DNA from: Phaeoceros laevis | Taxonomy: Eukaryota > Anthocerotophyta > Anthocerotopsida > Notothyladales | Assembly (NCBI GenBank): GCA_049999765.1 | Contig: JBNGIQ010009252.1 | Coordinates: 110,366 to 149,236 of the forward strand | DNA: 38,871 nucleotides | Direction of reading: 5' to 3' | Shown: one piece after another, positions 18,476 to 28,986 of the stretch | Numbering within the stretch: the stretch's first letter is position 1 | How the letters are laid out: every line of letters begins with the position of its first letter | Notes under the pieces: model-generated | Told to the model about the DNA's origin: nothing | What the model saw: the letters and a program-made list of their open reading frames with translations, nothing else | The model's database searches: none | Made by a program: the position numbers and the translations under genes

Positions 18476-20705
18476 TTTCTATGTGCCCTCTCAACCTGTA
18501 AGTCCTCTCTTTGTGCCTTCTCGTCCTATAAGTTCTCTCTATGCCCTCTAATCATGTTAAGGTAGTATAGTGACCTTTAGTAAGGTCAAACCCTAGAGTA
18601 CTATTGTTTTCCCTAGAGTACAATTGCTTTTTGAAAGCCTTCAACAAATTTGCCAATCAACCCAAGAAAAACCACTTGAGACGTCTCCTTGTCGCAAATG
18701 ATGATGTTGCAGTAGAGCCATTTCCAACTGTACCTCTGGCAGAGCCGTTTCCACATGTTGAAGTAGCTGCTGCAAAACCGTTTCCAGACGTTGAAGTAGC
18801 TGCAGCAGAGCCACCTGCTGTAACAGAAGTTGCCGTTGCACCACCTGTTGTAGCCGTAGCTGCTGCCGCTCCATCTCCAGTTGTAGCAGTAGCTGCCGCA
18901 CCATCTCCAGTTGTAGCAGTAGCTGCTGCCACACCATCTCTAGTAGTACCAACAGATGCCGGGGAGTCACCTAGTGATGGTGAAGGTTCATTATCACCAT
19001 GGGCAGAAGATGGGATGGGTGGTGAGTCACATTGAGGGGGTGAGCTACTAACAGGAGCAAGGGTTGGTGCCGGCGTAGAAGGCGAGGGAGAAGGCGGTGA
19101 CGATCTGCGGGGGAGAGGTGACTGACTCGGAGTGAGAACCAGCGTAGAAGAAGCCGGTGGGATTGCACGAGAAGGCGAAGGAGGTGACTAACTCGGAGTG
19201 AGAACCGGCGTAGAAGAAGCCGTTGGGATTGCACTAGAAGGCGGAGGAGGAGGAGGTGATTGACTTGGGGTGAGCACTGGGACATGAGCAGGTGGTGGAA
19301 GTGTAGTAGAAGGTAGGGCAAGAGGAGGTGCTGGTCTACTTGGAGGTGGAATCGGAGCACTCTCAGGCGCTACAGGAACATTGCCTTGAGGAGCTGGAAT
19401 TGGAGCACTCCTAGGGCTACAGGTACACTGCCTTGAGGAGTTGGAATCAGAGCACTCCTAGGGGCTATACGTACACTGCCTCGAGGAGATGGAGTTGAAG
19501 CTAAATCTACCTCGTCGTAATCATAATCGTCGCTATAGCTCACGTCGTCCTTCCTATTGATTTGAAGGTCATGATGCTCAACCTTGGACATTTTAGTAAT
19601 TTTTTCTCCGAGCGCTTGGCTTGAACAAATGAATAATATGCTTCCCATAAGCAATATCAATTTTGATATGTTTATTGTCTGCTTGCAAGGGAGTTCTCAG
19701 AATGTTATCAGCCAATCCACATCATGAGCTTAGTAAAGAACAAAAGCTTGCAATATCGTACAAACATTTACTCACCTTGAAGATATATGACAATACCACC
19801 ACAAATAAAATATTAATAGATTGAGCTATGCCAATTCCACCTCAACTAGTCACCACCACCCAAATGGCCCGAAAAGCGTGCCCAAGGGAAACAAGAGCTC
19901 CAAATGCCTACAAAAGCAACAGAGTAACAGAGCAAGGGAAGCAAGAGCTCCGAATGCCTACCAATGCCCACGAATGCCTACCAAAGTAAATAATAGAGTG
20001 TATAAGACATTGGGTTGGCGGCAATTGATATATAGCTCTGCCTAAACTTAGATCTATATTGAACTATTGTGGAACTTTCTATCACTCTTAAATATGATTA
20101 GAGTGCTAAGCCTTCATAATTTCTCATAGCTCAAGAACTTCTTTCAATATTGTATAAATTTAGAGATTACTTATGATAAATTATACTTCTTATTTCAGTA
20201 TTGTGTAAATTACTAAATTTAGAGATTACTTATTATAAATTATATTTCTCTTATTTTAACTCAAATATTCTTTGGATTGTTTACTGCAAGTTCACAAAAT
20301 TCACAACTGTGAAAATCATGAATCTTGTTTGTTAGAAAATTGTACATCTTGTGGCGTGCCGATTTTACAGACATGCGAAAAGACTCCTACTATCAGTCAC
20401 TGTGCTCTATAGCTACATTTTGAAAGAGCGTATTTGACAAGAAGACAAGGGCTCATTCAAGGGAAGCTCATAGAAGCTCATGGAAGAGAAGCTTATTCAC
20501 ACAGTCAAATTGCGACAAGCTCCAAAGAGCCAAACCTCGGAATTTCAAGTGAAAGCACAAGTCCGGCATTCCCGCCATTAACAACTGGCCAGGAAGCCTC
20601 TTGAAATCCTATCCAGGCGTGGGGCCCCAAATTCTGGTCCCATGCGCCCGACCTGCCCTTGATGGGGTCTAATCTAATCCCATTGTAAACCGACCCGGCC
20701 CTCCA
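18476..20705. other. AT-rich block absent from the left side (possible insertion)
   Basis: On the left side repeat B and the gulonolactone oxidase upstream region are only ~175 bases apart. On the right they are split by ~2.2 kb of AT-rich DNA carrying the proline-rich gene. The block lies between an AACCGGCCG...CCATGAGCTG stretch (about 18452-18475) and a GACCCGGCCCTCCAT stretch (about 20690-20704). These resemble each other but are not an exact target duplication. No transposase or reverse transcriptase was seen, so whether it inserted here or was lost on the left stays open. Confidence 0.55.
18657..19648 (-). pseudogene. Proline-rich arabinogalactan/extensin-like protein, broken
   Basis: Read on the minus strand, three modules follow a hydrophobic signal-like start (GSILFICSSQALG). 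First is an acidic stretch (YSDDYDYDEVD). Second is a Pro-rich part with 16-residue units (VPVAPRSAPIPAPQG-like) and SPPPPPP-containing ~26-residue units (VLTPSQSP...). Third is an Ala/Thr/Gly-rich tail built of TATTGDGAAA repeats. This composition fits hydroxyproline-rich cell-wall glycoproteins (AGP/extensin hybrids). A one-base deletion near 19411-19416 (CCCTAGG against CCCCTAGG in the neighbouring unit) breaks the frame. A CAG-to-TAG change puts a stop at 19188-19190. The first ATG is internal to the hydrophobic stretch; a splice acceptor just upstream suggests a missing first exon. The plus-strand frame at 18604-19035 is likely a shadow of the repeats. Confidence 0.6.
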
Positions 20706-20734
20706 TCTGCGGTCCAGGAGCGTGGTAAGCAGCT
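20050..20734. other. AT-rich non-coding stretch with ~50-bp direct repeat
   Basis: From about 20149 to 20262 a unit of about 50 bases (TATTGTATAAATTTAGAGAT...) is present twice with small changes. The rest is AT-rich and shows no gene. Confidence 0.5.
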
Positions 20735-21672
20735 CACATTATTACAGTATGTACAGTACTTCCTTGGCACTCGACGGAAGGTCAGCCCATGCGCTTCGCT
20801 TGGAATGTTCATGCTCACGAGGGCCATGTCGGCTCTCGGGACAGGTGATGATAGTTCACTTTGGTAGACTCAAAATCCACGCCAGCAACTTGAAGGCTCA
20901 GGACAGAGTTAAAGGTCAAGATTGAGAGGACGAGGCTCCGTCTCAAAAAGTGTTACAAGAGCCACGCTGCCACGAGAGACTCTGAAAAGCTTGCTACCAC
21001 TCTTTGTTAGTCCCCCCTCTCCTCCTCCTCTTCCTCCTTGCCTTGGAACTCGCATGGTCACCTGGGTCTCAAGCCCGCGCGGATGATGGCTGCCCTGTTG
21101 GCGCTGGCGCTGGTGGTGCTGCTCCAGGTCCAGGGGAATTCGAATCAGGCGTGGGGACTCGAGCAGCAAGTCCAGGAGGGCTGCACCATTTCCTCCTGGC
21201 TAGCGCAGTGGGGCGACCGCCAGCCCTGCGCCTTCGCCCGAGCAGGAGCTGGTGCAGGCGGTGGCGGAGGCGGTGCGCCAAGGCCGCAAGGTGAAGGTCA
21301 CCAGGGACTACCCCCACTCCACTCCCAAGCTCACCTGGCAGCCCCGGCAGCTCTTCGGGCCTCCTCATCTCCACCGAGGACTACGACAACGGCGTCACGG
21401 TGGACGCGGAGGCAGGCACAGCCACGGTCGGAGCAGGCGTGCACGCAGCTCCACCAGCTGCCGGAGGCGCTGGGGGAGGCGGGGCTGTCGCTCCCCAGCG
21501 TCCCTACAGGTTTGGTCCTTCCTGTCGGTGGTGGGATTCATGGCCACTGGCGCGCACGGGTCGTCGCTGTTCCCTGACTCCCACCCGCTCCACGACCGCG
21601 TCCTGTCCCTGCGCATCGTGCCCCGCGGAGGAAGGGCACGCGAGGATGCTGGAAGTGAGTCCCGAGTCCAGT
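20735..21672 (+). pseudogene. Gulonolactone oxidase 5' half, broken inverted copy
   Basis: Copy of the upstream region and first ~45% of the gene at 10374-12125, on the opposite strand. The ATG at 21086 opens the same signal peptide (MAALLALALVVLLQVQG) and CTISSWLAQWGDRQPCAFAR. A deletion then removes VVRPRTEQ-equivalent codons and shifts the frame: PHSTPKLT is in one frame, GVTVDAEAGTATVGAG in another, and VWSFLSVVGFMATGAHGSSL in a third. Homology ends at about 21672, after the GHA..LEVS segment. The C-terminal catalytic domain is absent, so it is a pseudogene. It forms the right arm of inverted repeat C. Confidence 0.9.
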
Positions 21673-21921
21673 CTGGTTGCGTTCAGGCCACACCGGACTC
21701 TCTCATCAACTCCCCTCACTTCGGCTTCCGAGCCTCCCCTGAGACAATGCCTGCTCCGCAAACTGACTACAGATTTATTTATTTATGCCCAGGCAGGCAC
21801 TAGCGCAAGTAACTCCGTGATAGGCTCGGTCTACCACGCATAAACCTTCTTCCAAGAGGAGTGCGCACAAAACCGCCCTTTGGCTCCAAGCCCTTGGCCT
21901 AACGCTGCGAAACACTAAGGC

Positions 21922-22321
21922 NNNNNNNNNNNNNNNNNNNNNNNNNNNNNNNNNNNNNNNNNNNNNNNNNNNNNNNNNNNNNNNNNNNNNNNNNNNNNNN
22001 NNNNNNNNNNNNNNNNNNNNNNNNNNNNNNNNNNNNNNNNNNNNNNNNNNNNNNNNNNNNNNNNNNNNNNNNNNNNNNNNNNNNNNNNNNNNNNNNNNNN
22101 NNNNNNNNNNNNNNNNNNNNNNNNNNNNNNNNNNNNNNNNNNNNNNNNNNNNNNNNNNNNNNNNNNNNNNNNNNNNNNNNNNNNNNNNNNNNNNNNNNNN
22201 NNNNNNNNNNNNNNNNNNNNNNNNNNNNNNNNNNNNNNNNNNNNNNNNNNNNNNNNNNNNNNNNNNNNNNNNNNNNNNNNNNNNNNNNNNNNNNNNNNNN
22301 NNNNNNNNNNNNNNNNNNNNN
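21922..22321. other. Assembly gap (400 N)
   Basis: Exactly 400 unknown bases, probably a scaffold gap of nominal size. It lies just beyond the broken gulonolactone oxidase copy, so the true distance and contents between inverted repeats C and A on the right side are unknown. Confidence 0.99.
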
Positions 22322-23268
22322 GGCCCGGTCACAGCGTCGCCCGGGACCCGGCCGAAACGGCGTCTACCCATATTTAGATTCGGGCAAAACGCCCGACCCG
22401 GGCAAGTGCCACGCGCGACACGACAAAAAAGTGCGTTAACTTATTCGTGACCTGGCGTGTGGTCGCCCGGGTTCGCATGAGATCGGGTCTCATGCGAACC
22501 CGCCCTAAGAGGTTCCGTCCAAAGCTGCTTGCTAGAGACGGCCAGGTGGACCAAGATGCACCAGGACACCGCACATGCCTCACCGCACATGTCTACCACT
22601 CCCTCCCAAAAGACGCTTTATGGAAACGCTTTACAACTGAACAGAGTTCGAAACTTCAGGCCCAACAACTTTACAGACTCAATGATAAGGCATTTCGGTG
22701 ACCAGTGCAAGGATTGGCTGGAAATGGCGTCGTGCAGTGGGCTTGACACTTGGCATCACAGCACAAAGAAGGTTGCAAAGGAGATGGACTCGAGCCGGCT
22801 GTGGTCTGGCACAAATCTCGCACATGGAGGACGTGTACGTACACCCCTCAGGTCCCTGTGCACCTTCCTGATCAGTGTACTCTCAGTTCTTTTCATTTTC
22901 CCTAGATATCACAGTCGACCAATCAAAGGACTCGTGACGTCCATCGACAAAAGACTTCTTTTCTTCTGCCGGGTCACTTGAGATGGTATCCATGCATGTA
23001 CATATCCGGAATGTCGCATTGTAACGTGGAATCGTTCTCCTGGCTTCTTACAAGTTGAACGTTGTAGAGGGTGCAAGTAGAATAATGTTGTTGAATGGAA
23101 GGGCATGGCAGTGGGCTCCAGCACTCCCCAGAGCAGCTCTGGACTGCATTTAATCCCGGCCCGCCTTGCCACAGACAACCGATTTCTACAGCAGGATGTG
23201 GACTGTCTTCCATTCTTCCAAGTTTACCTCAAGTCAGTCCTGAGAGTGGTGTTCTGAAGCCTGGGGAG
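22322..23268. other. Post-gap non-coding region
   Basis: GC-rich sequence to about 22510, with a perfect hairpin (22469-22501), then ordinary sequence up to the haloperoxidase gene. The open frames here resemble nothing I know. The last few hundred bases presumably hold its promoter and 5' UTR. Confidence 0.5.
22469..22501. repeat. Perfect 14-bp hairpin
   Basis: GGGTTCGCATGAGA (22469-22482), a five-base spacer TCGGG, then the exact reverse complement TCTCATGCGAACCC (22488-22501). It lies in a GC-rich patch next to the assembly gap, and could be a transposon end or an inversion joint. Confidence 0.9.
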
Positions 23269-25324
23269 ATGGCGCTGGTGCAGAGTTGCTGCATCTGGAC
23301 GCTGCTTGTTGTGCTTGTCTTCTCTGCTGCTGCCAAGGGCACCACAGATAACGTGATCACGCAGTGGAATGCTGTCGCTCAGCAGGTAGAGATCTAGATT
23401 TAGCTTGAAACAGACTCGGTTGCAACCAGTGAATGCTAATCAAAGGCCGTGGGAGTTGGGCTCTTCTGTGGACACTGCTACTGGCCAGTGCTATCATGGA
23501 CTGACCATTTCCTTGTACTTTGTGTTGAAGGTGACACGACGGCTTGGGATTTCCAATCAAATTTCTGGCAAAAACTACGCCCTGGTTCATTTGTCACAGT
23601 ACAAGGCACTCCAGTTAGCGTACAAGGAAAAGGTGAAACACCCAGAGGCTGCAGCCGCTTATGCTGCTCACTACGTTCTCTCGGAGTAAGATTCCCCTCG
23701 GACTTCATTATGAGCTTGCGCACCTGTAGACAGTGTTCTAAGATGTCGTGATGGACACATTGTCAAGCTTTTTCACCGGGCTGTGTTCGGGACTGAAATA
23801 TTGCTCTGAAAAAACTTGCTGCAGGCTCACCCCCTTTTTGCAGTCGTCCCTGCTGGATAGCGCCTTGGCCAAGCAGATTCGTCCTCTGAAGCTTTCCAAG
23901 GAGGAGGTTGCTGCCGTTCGGAACATTGCTCTGGCTTTCGCCGTGCCCCTTGTGAAAGAGAGGTAGTTCCCACTTTAAACGCTTAGAACTGCAGTGCTAT
24001 TTTTCTGTTGCAAAACCTGACGGTGAGTAGAGTGCTCAACAAGTTCTTGGACATTCCAGGGCGTACGATGGAAGTCAGAAATGGGCAGACTTTGAACCTG
24101 CTCCTGCAGGCGGCCCAACTGGAGCGTACCAGTTCGTTCCCAACCAAACATATGCCCTCTATCCCCAGCTGGCAACCACCAGGCCCTTCTTGATCAAGTC
24201 TCCCAAGCTGTATGACCACTACGGCGGGCCCCCGAAGATTCCAAGTGGACTGTATGATGTCCAGTACAATACCATCGTCAAATTAGGAGACACCAACTCT
24301 CCATACCAGACACAGGCTGAAAGGGATACAGCGAGATTCTGGGACGATGGAAGCAGTAAGGATTCTGGACCCATACATGTGCCTCCTTACTTGTAAACGA
24401 TCTTGAGCATTGCTTCCAAAGACATTCTCTGCATCCTGGCCCTGGGCTAAGTTCTTCACAAAGTTTTGTAACCCATCGTTTGGATTGGGAACCTGTTTGC
24501 TTGCAGATACCTCGTCTGTTGCAGGGCACCTGTTCAATGTCACCCTCGCTGCACTTGAGACCGACATTTCACTCAACGAGGCTGCCAAGCTCTTCGCAGC
24601 CTATGCAGTGGCGACATACGATGCATCCATTGCTACCTTTTATCAGAAATACAAGTACCTCTCTTGGAGGCCCATCACCGCTGTGAGGTAAAACCTTTCC
24701 AACATCTTTCACCACTTTTTAGATCCTTTCTGAACCATTGCAACGAAGAGACAGTTCATGAACACAGACGTCGAGGCAATCGTTTTCATCCAGACTTTAC
24801 CTATTTCAGGCAGGGGGATCCTAGTCACAAGCCCGCAGGATTCACAGCTTTGCTGGCGGGCTCTGGATACACTCCCGAGTATCCAAGTGGACACAGCACA
24901 TTCGGTGGAGCATACGCTGGAGTGCTGTCCAGATTTCTTGGCAAATCCCCGAGCAGCAAAACGAAAAAGCCATTCTCGGTAGCCACAGAGAACGCAAACC
25001 TCCCTCCCCGCACTTTCAACACCATTGAAGGACCTGCGCAGGACATTGTGTTAAGCAGGTATGCTATGAAGCTTTTTTACTGTCCCATCAGACACATTTC
25101 AACGCCATGGGAGTCTAAGACTGAGCTCACTTTTGCAGAGTATACGGAGGCCTGCATTTCCCGAAATCCAGTGAGGATGCTTACCACATCGGTTTAGAGG
25201 TGAGAGTCCTTGCCTGGAGTCCTGCTTCTCTCCACCCGAGCTTGTCTGACAAACATCTGTGCTTCCTATGCAGGTCGGAAACTATGTGTGGGAACATTTT
25301 TCCGACGTCTTTGGTGAGCTGTGA
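23269..25324 (+). CDS. Vanadium-dependent haloperoxidase-like protein (PAP2 family, eight exons)
   Basis: Secreted PAP2/haloperoxidase-fold enzyme, 415 aa, with a signal peptide (TLLVVLVFSAAAKG). Exons: 23269-23385, 23531-23685, 23825-23962, 24060-24355, 24507-24687, 24810-25058, 25139-25199 and 25274-25324; every border is GT-AG and the joined frame is open to TGA. All three vanadate-binding motifs are present: K283-x6-R290-P, PSGH 321-324 and S378-R379-x5-H385 (SRVYGGLH). Upstream helices include VHLSQYKALQLAY and ERDTARFWDDGSS, as in bacterial and plant homologues. Family members oxidise halides with peroxide; some act as phosphatases, and which applies here cannot be told. Exons 7 and 8 recur in antisense at 3937-4206. 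The 3' end and downstream flank lie in the right arm of repeat A. Confidence 0.93.
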
Positions 25325-25524
25325 GTAGTGACCACATCTTTCAGCCTCGTCGGAGCCTCCATTCATTCATGCATTAGACTTATCCACTGAGAAAGACAGA
25401 TCGTATTTTAAGAAAGGTTGCACACCGGTACCGTCCGCAAGCACTGCTCACCTGCAATACCATTCTGCTCTCTTGTTGGATCTCCGGACAATGGATCGCT
25501 AGGAGCAGCTCATGAATAAAACTG

Positions 25525-25576
25525 GGCAGCGCGCACGCGCAGCTTCGGCCCCAAACCTACTGTACTGCGCGCTGCC
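25525..25576. repeat. GC-rich stem-loop, right copy
   Basis: Same 11-base stem and 30-base loop as at 3861-3912, in inverted orientation. It starts about 200 bases after the haloperoxidase stop codon. Confidence 0.8.
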
Positions 25577-25814
25577 CATGAAACTAACCATAGCTGAACC
25601 ACAGAAGTCTGGGAAAACGGTGTGCCCCATCCTTACATGCTCCTGGACAGGATGGGATCCTCGTATCGCAGTTCAGCACACGGCTGATTACTGACGGTGG
25701 GCGAGCTGAAGCTTTTAAAGTGGCAGTATAATGCACGGAATTTGCTTCTGCAATGGTTTCCCACCTGCAATTTGGTGGAACACTGGTGACGTAGTAGCCG
25801 TTTCTCGTCCCAGA

Positions 25815-26175
25815 GTCGGTAAAAGGTTTTCGCAAAAACAATCTGGAGCATTGGTTGAGGAAGGGTTCCTCAACCACGAGGCTTATATATACCTGGGAGG
25901 GGGCCTCAATCACGAGCAATTTTGCTCGTCCTCTTTGGACCTGCATAGCCATTCGAACCATAATTCGTTGAAAATTGGGTTGCAACTTGTGAGTGGCATG
26001 GTGAGCTTGCGAGCAGAAATTGAATCCCACGAGGATGTTGCGTGTTTTCTTCTCCTCCTCGCTCGTTAGTGTCTGGTGGCAAATCCAATTTTCTAGAGCC
26101 CAGGTGTTTGTTTTCAACTACTGTCTACAAAAAGGAGACACTGGTAACATAGTTTGAACCTGCAGCTTAGCATTC
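25815..26175 (-). repeat. R repeat, copy 3 (fullest)
   Basis: Runs from AAAAGGTTTTCGCAAAAACA to the GCTTAGCATTCTC word. It contains a hairpin with 11-base arms and a three-base loop (25852-25876, TGGTTGAGGAA/TTCCTCAACCA) and, read on the minus strand, a TATATAAG motif (about 25884) that could act as a TATA box. No protein is encoded. Confidence 0.7.
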
Positions 26176-26605
26176 TCTTAGAAACGTAGAAATGTTTTGG
26201 ACCACGCTTGATTGACATGGTGACCCTTAAACAGAATCGGATTGGTTTTTCTTAAGTGCTAAATGTTTTGGACGACGCTTGATTGACATACTACTAGTGA
26301 CCCTTCAACAGAATCGGATTCAGACGCTAAGAAGGAATGTCACTTGCATTGTTTGTTTTTGTTTTGGAATTTATTTTTATTTTTAGTTTGTTTTTGTTTG
26401 TTTCGCAAGTGAGACGAACCGAGTGTCACCCTGGCCACCCAAGAAGATGCAAATTGACAAGCACCCTGGGACTGGCACGAGCAGTCGACAAAAATGTGCA
26501 TGCGTTTGCAGGAATCGGTGAAGGAACTTGTTAGTTGTCAGGTACTGCTGGTCCGGACAAAGCTGTCCCTCAGCTGACGAAGCCAGGGTAAGGTACTAGA
26601 AATGT

Positions 26606-27623
26606 AGTTATTTAGACTCGCATCTGCTCCTGCATTTGCTTATAAAAGCTGCAATGCCATTGCTCCTTGGCCTTGCAGGAGATACGCCGCTGACATTGCA
26701 CTCCATGGTACCACACTCCTCTGAGACAGTACGTTGAGTACATTCCGTGCGTCCACAATGCTCCCACACACCCGTACATACACACAGGGGTGTTAGCAAC
26801 AAAGACATGTTTATCATAGCCATTCCTTCTGGCATAGGCGTGTATTGCCTTCCCCATCTCCAAAGCAGTTACGTTGGCCCACTGTCCACCACAACAACGT
26901 TGGCTTCCTTCTCTGCTAGGGTGCAACATGCTTGGAGTGTGCAGACAAAGGTCCGTTTGTTTGCAATTGCATCTTCTTCTCCCATTTGCTGGTACAGTTG
27001 TATTGCCTCTGCTGAGCATGTGCTGTGGCATTGCACTCCATGATACTGTGCCACGTGAGACAGCCCAGCAAAAACATTTTGCATCCAGAATGCTCCCACA
27101 CTTTGCATACATGTGGACCGGCGAAGTGCAAACAAACAGATCAGGTCCACAGCTGTACTTCAAACCTTCGGCATGAATGCGCTTACCTTCTTCCAGTTCA
27201 GGTATGCTAGCACATGCTTTAAGGAGGCTGACAAAAGTGTATCTGTTGGGCTGCAAACCATCCGCTTGCATGCACCAAAACATTGTAAATGCTGCCACGC
27301 CTTCGCAAGGCAGTGCACATCCCCAAAAACGACGGCTGTCCAGGAGAAGACAGTCCGGTCTGGCAACTTGTGAAATACTTCGAGAGCATCTTCAAATCTT
27401 CAAGGCACCCCCACGTCACAAGCGTGCACACCATATTTTGACACCAAGCAACCTGGTGGACTCCAACCGACACATGGCCAAATGGGCGTGAACGCACTTA
27501 AGCGAGGGCCTTCTTTTGAGCACATGCCTTCAGTAAAGACCTTTACATGCTCACTGGAGGGATGCTGCTCCACGCTCACCAGGACATCTAGTGCCCTGTC
27601 CAGCTGTCCCTGTTGGCACAGAC
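26606..27623 (-). pseudogene. PPR protein remnant (right copy)
   Basis: Inverted copy of the remnant at 1918-2945, showing RYTFVSLLKACASIPELEEG, VHMYAKCGSILDA, AIQLYQQM, and KAIHAYARRNGYDKH. The in-frame TAA after KKALA and the frameshift after YAKCGSILD are shared with the left copy. A ~13-base deletion near AQQRQ (left: AQQGQVEKAIQ) is private to this side. Remains of a P-L-S class PPR gene without function. Confidence 0.85.
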
Positions 27624-28090
27624 TCAGAAGGACCTCACTTGCTTCGTAAAACGGTTAGGAACTGTAAAGCAACACCAGGCCTAAGGAGGTGTATCTACAG
27701 CCAGATGAAGGTAAGGTGATCTATCTAGAGTGATCTTGTGGACTCTCGCAAGTAGGAAAGTTTTGCCAAGCTGGAGATGCCAATGGGGATCTCCCTGGCG
27801 ATCCCTGCCCAGAAAATCTCTACACGTCCAAATAACTCATGGCCACCACCAGACGGGTCAGAGCATGCATAGTCAAAACGTAGCTATCTAGCTAGCAGAA
27901 GTGACAGTGACAAGAAGCCAGGGCTTTAAAACCATAGCTTCCAGCCATGTCACAGCTGTGCCTGCACTTCTGATCCCGTCAGACGGAACAAGGGAGCATG
28001 CATCGCCAGTCCTTCAAGCTTGTCTTCAATGCAAATACAATTAAAAGCACCTGGGGGAGTATCACCCAACAACTTAAGGTCTGGAGCCGC

Positions 28091-28986
28091 ACACAAACGT
28101 ACATGGAGAACTCGGAACTCACCATCTTCTTGCCTTGTGCCCTCCACCACAACCAGTTTCTGCTACACCTCGAATGCATGTAGAGGTATTCCTGGTTGGA
28201 GTCTAAAAATAAGAACGCAAAAAAACTGTACATGTAGCTGCGAGGAGCGACACGATCAAGGCTGTGTTTTCATGGCGAACTCAAAATAGTTGGATGCAGC
28301 ACAGCTGCTCTGGCAGCCAGACAACTGCCGCCACACTCGTGTTGCTGCTCCGTAGCAATTTCTATGCCCTTTCTCGTCGCGAAGACCAAAAGAAAACCGT
28401 CATAGGCCACCGACTCTCACATCGAGCGCTTACCAAGAACCCGGGCAAGAATCCACTCTCCAACACCCATGGCAACAAGCACAGAATCTTGGCTGCCAAT
28501 TCCTCCTGTTGTTGGCTCCAGGGATCCATCTGCTTCCTCCTAGCCATGGTGTACTGTACCGGCAAGCAGCCCCTCAAAGCGAAAGCGTCTCCTAATGAGT
28601 GAGAAGGTATAGGAGTTCTGCCGTCGTGGCCAGCATTCTCTGAATTTCTCTCCCCCTGCCTCTAGTGTTGTGGGAAACGCTGCAACAAGCACAGCTGTAG
28701 TTTTAGGCATAGTCCTGTACTCTAAATACAGCTAAGCGAAACGTTCAGAACTTCAGATCACAAGTAACACATTATTCCTTGTAGAGGTAGAAGAAGTTTT
28801 GGTGTTTTGTAGGAGTCTGAGTTGACGCGTCCGGAAATGTGAACGCATAATCTGGTGACGGACCTTTTTCTTATTCAAATTGAAGCTGGTCTACTATTTG
28901 GTTTATGCTCCAACACTGTATTCGTGTTAGCTGCTGCTATGTTAGCCTCTGGGACCCTTCAAGGCTTTGTCGAAGCCTTTGCCCTT
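28091..28986. other. Intergenic between repeat arm A and ABCG copy 2
   Basis: No gene recognised. On the minus strand a 71-codon frame (28362-28577) starts MRGCLPVQYTMARRKQMDPW and has a possible splice donor (TTG/GTAAGC, about 28433). It matches no family I know, so I do not call it. The last ~400 bases are presumably 3' flank of the ABCG gene. Confidence 0.4.

Larger units (their letters stand above)
25056..28090. repeat. Right arm of large inverted repeat A
   Basis: Reverse-complement partner of 1437-4206. It starts at the donor after exon 6 of the haloperoxidase gene, and holds exons 7-8, ~180 bases of 3' flank missing on the left, the GC hairpin, R repeat copy 3, tandemly doubled ~70-base units (about 26190-26320, each with GACGCTTGATTGACAT-like sequence), the second dead PPR copy and the LRR-like remnant. 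Confidence 0.9.

Noticed and set aside
18604-19035. Plus-strand 143-codon frame rich in Ala, Val and Pro
   Set aside because: It overlaps the minus-strand AGP-like gene in antisense. The minus strand has the signal-like start, the acidic module and the classic SPPPP/TPSQSP units over ~1 kb, so the plus frame is most likely a shadow of the repeats.
21775-22371. 198-codon frame across the N gap
   Set aside because: Most of it is unknown bases; no support.
28362-28577. 71-codon minus-strand frame with a possible splice donor
   Set aside because: Could be an exon, but no partner exon or family could be found; left as unassigned.
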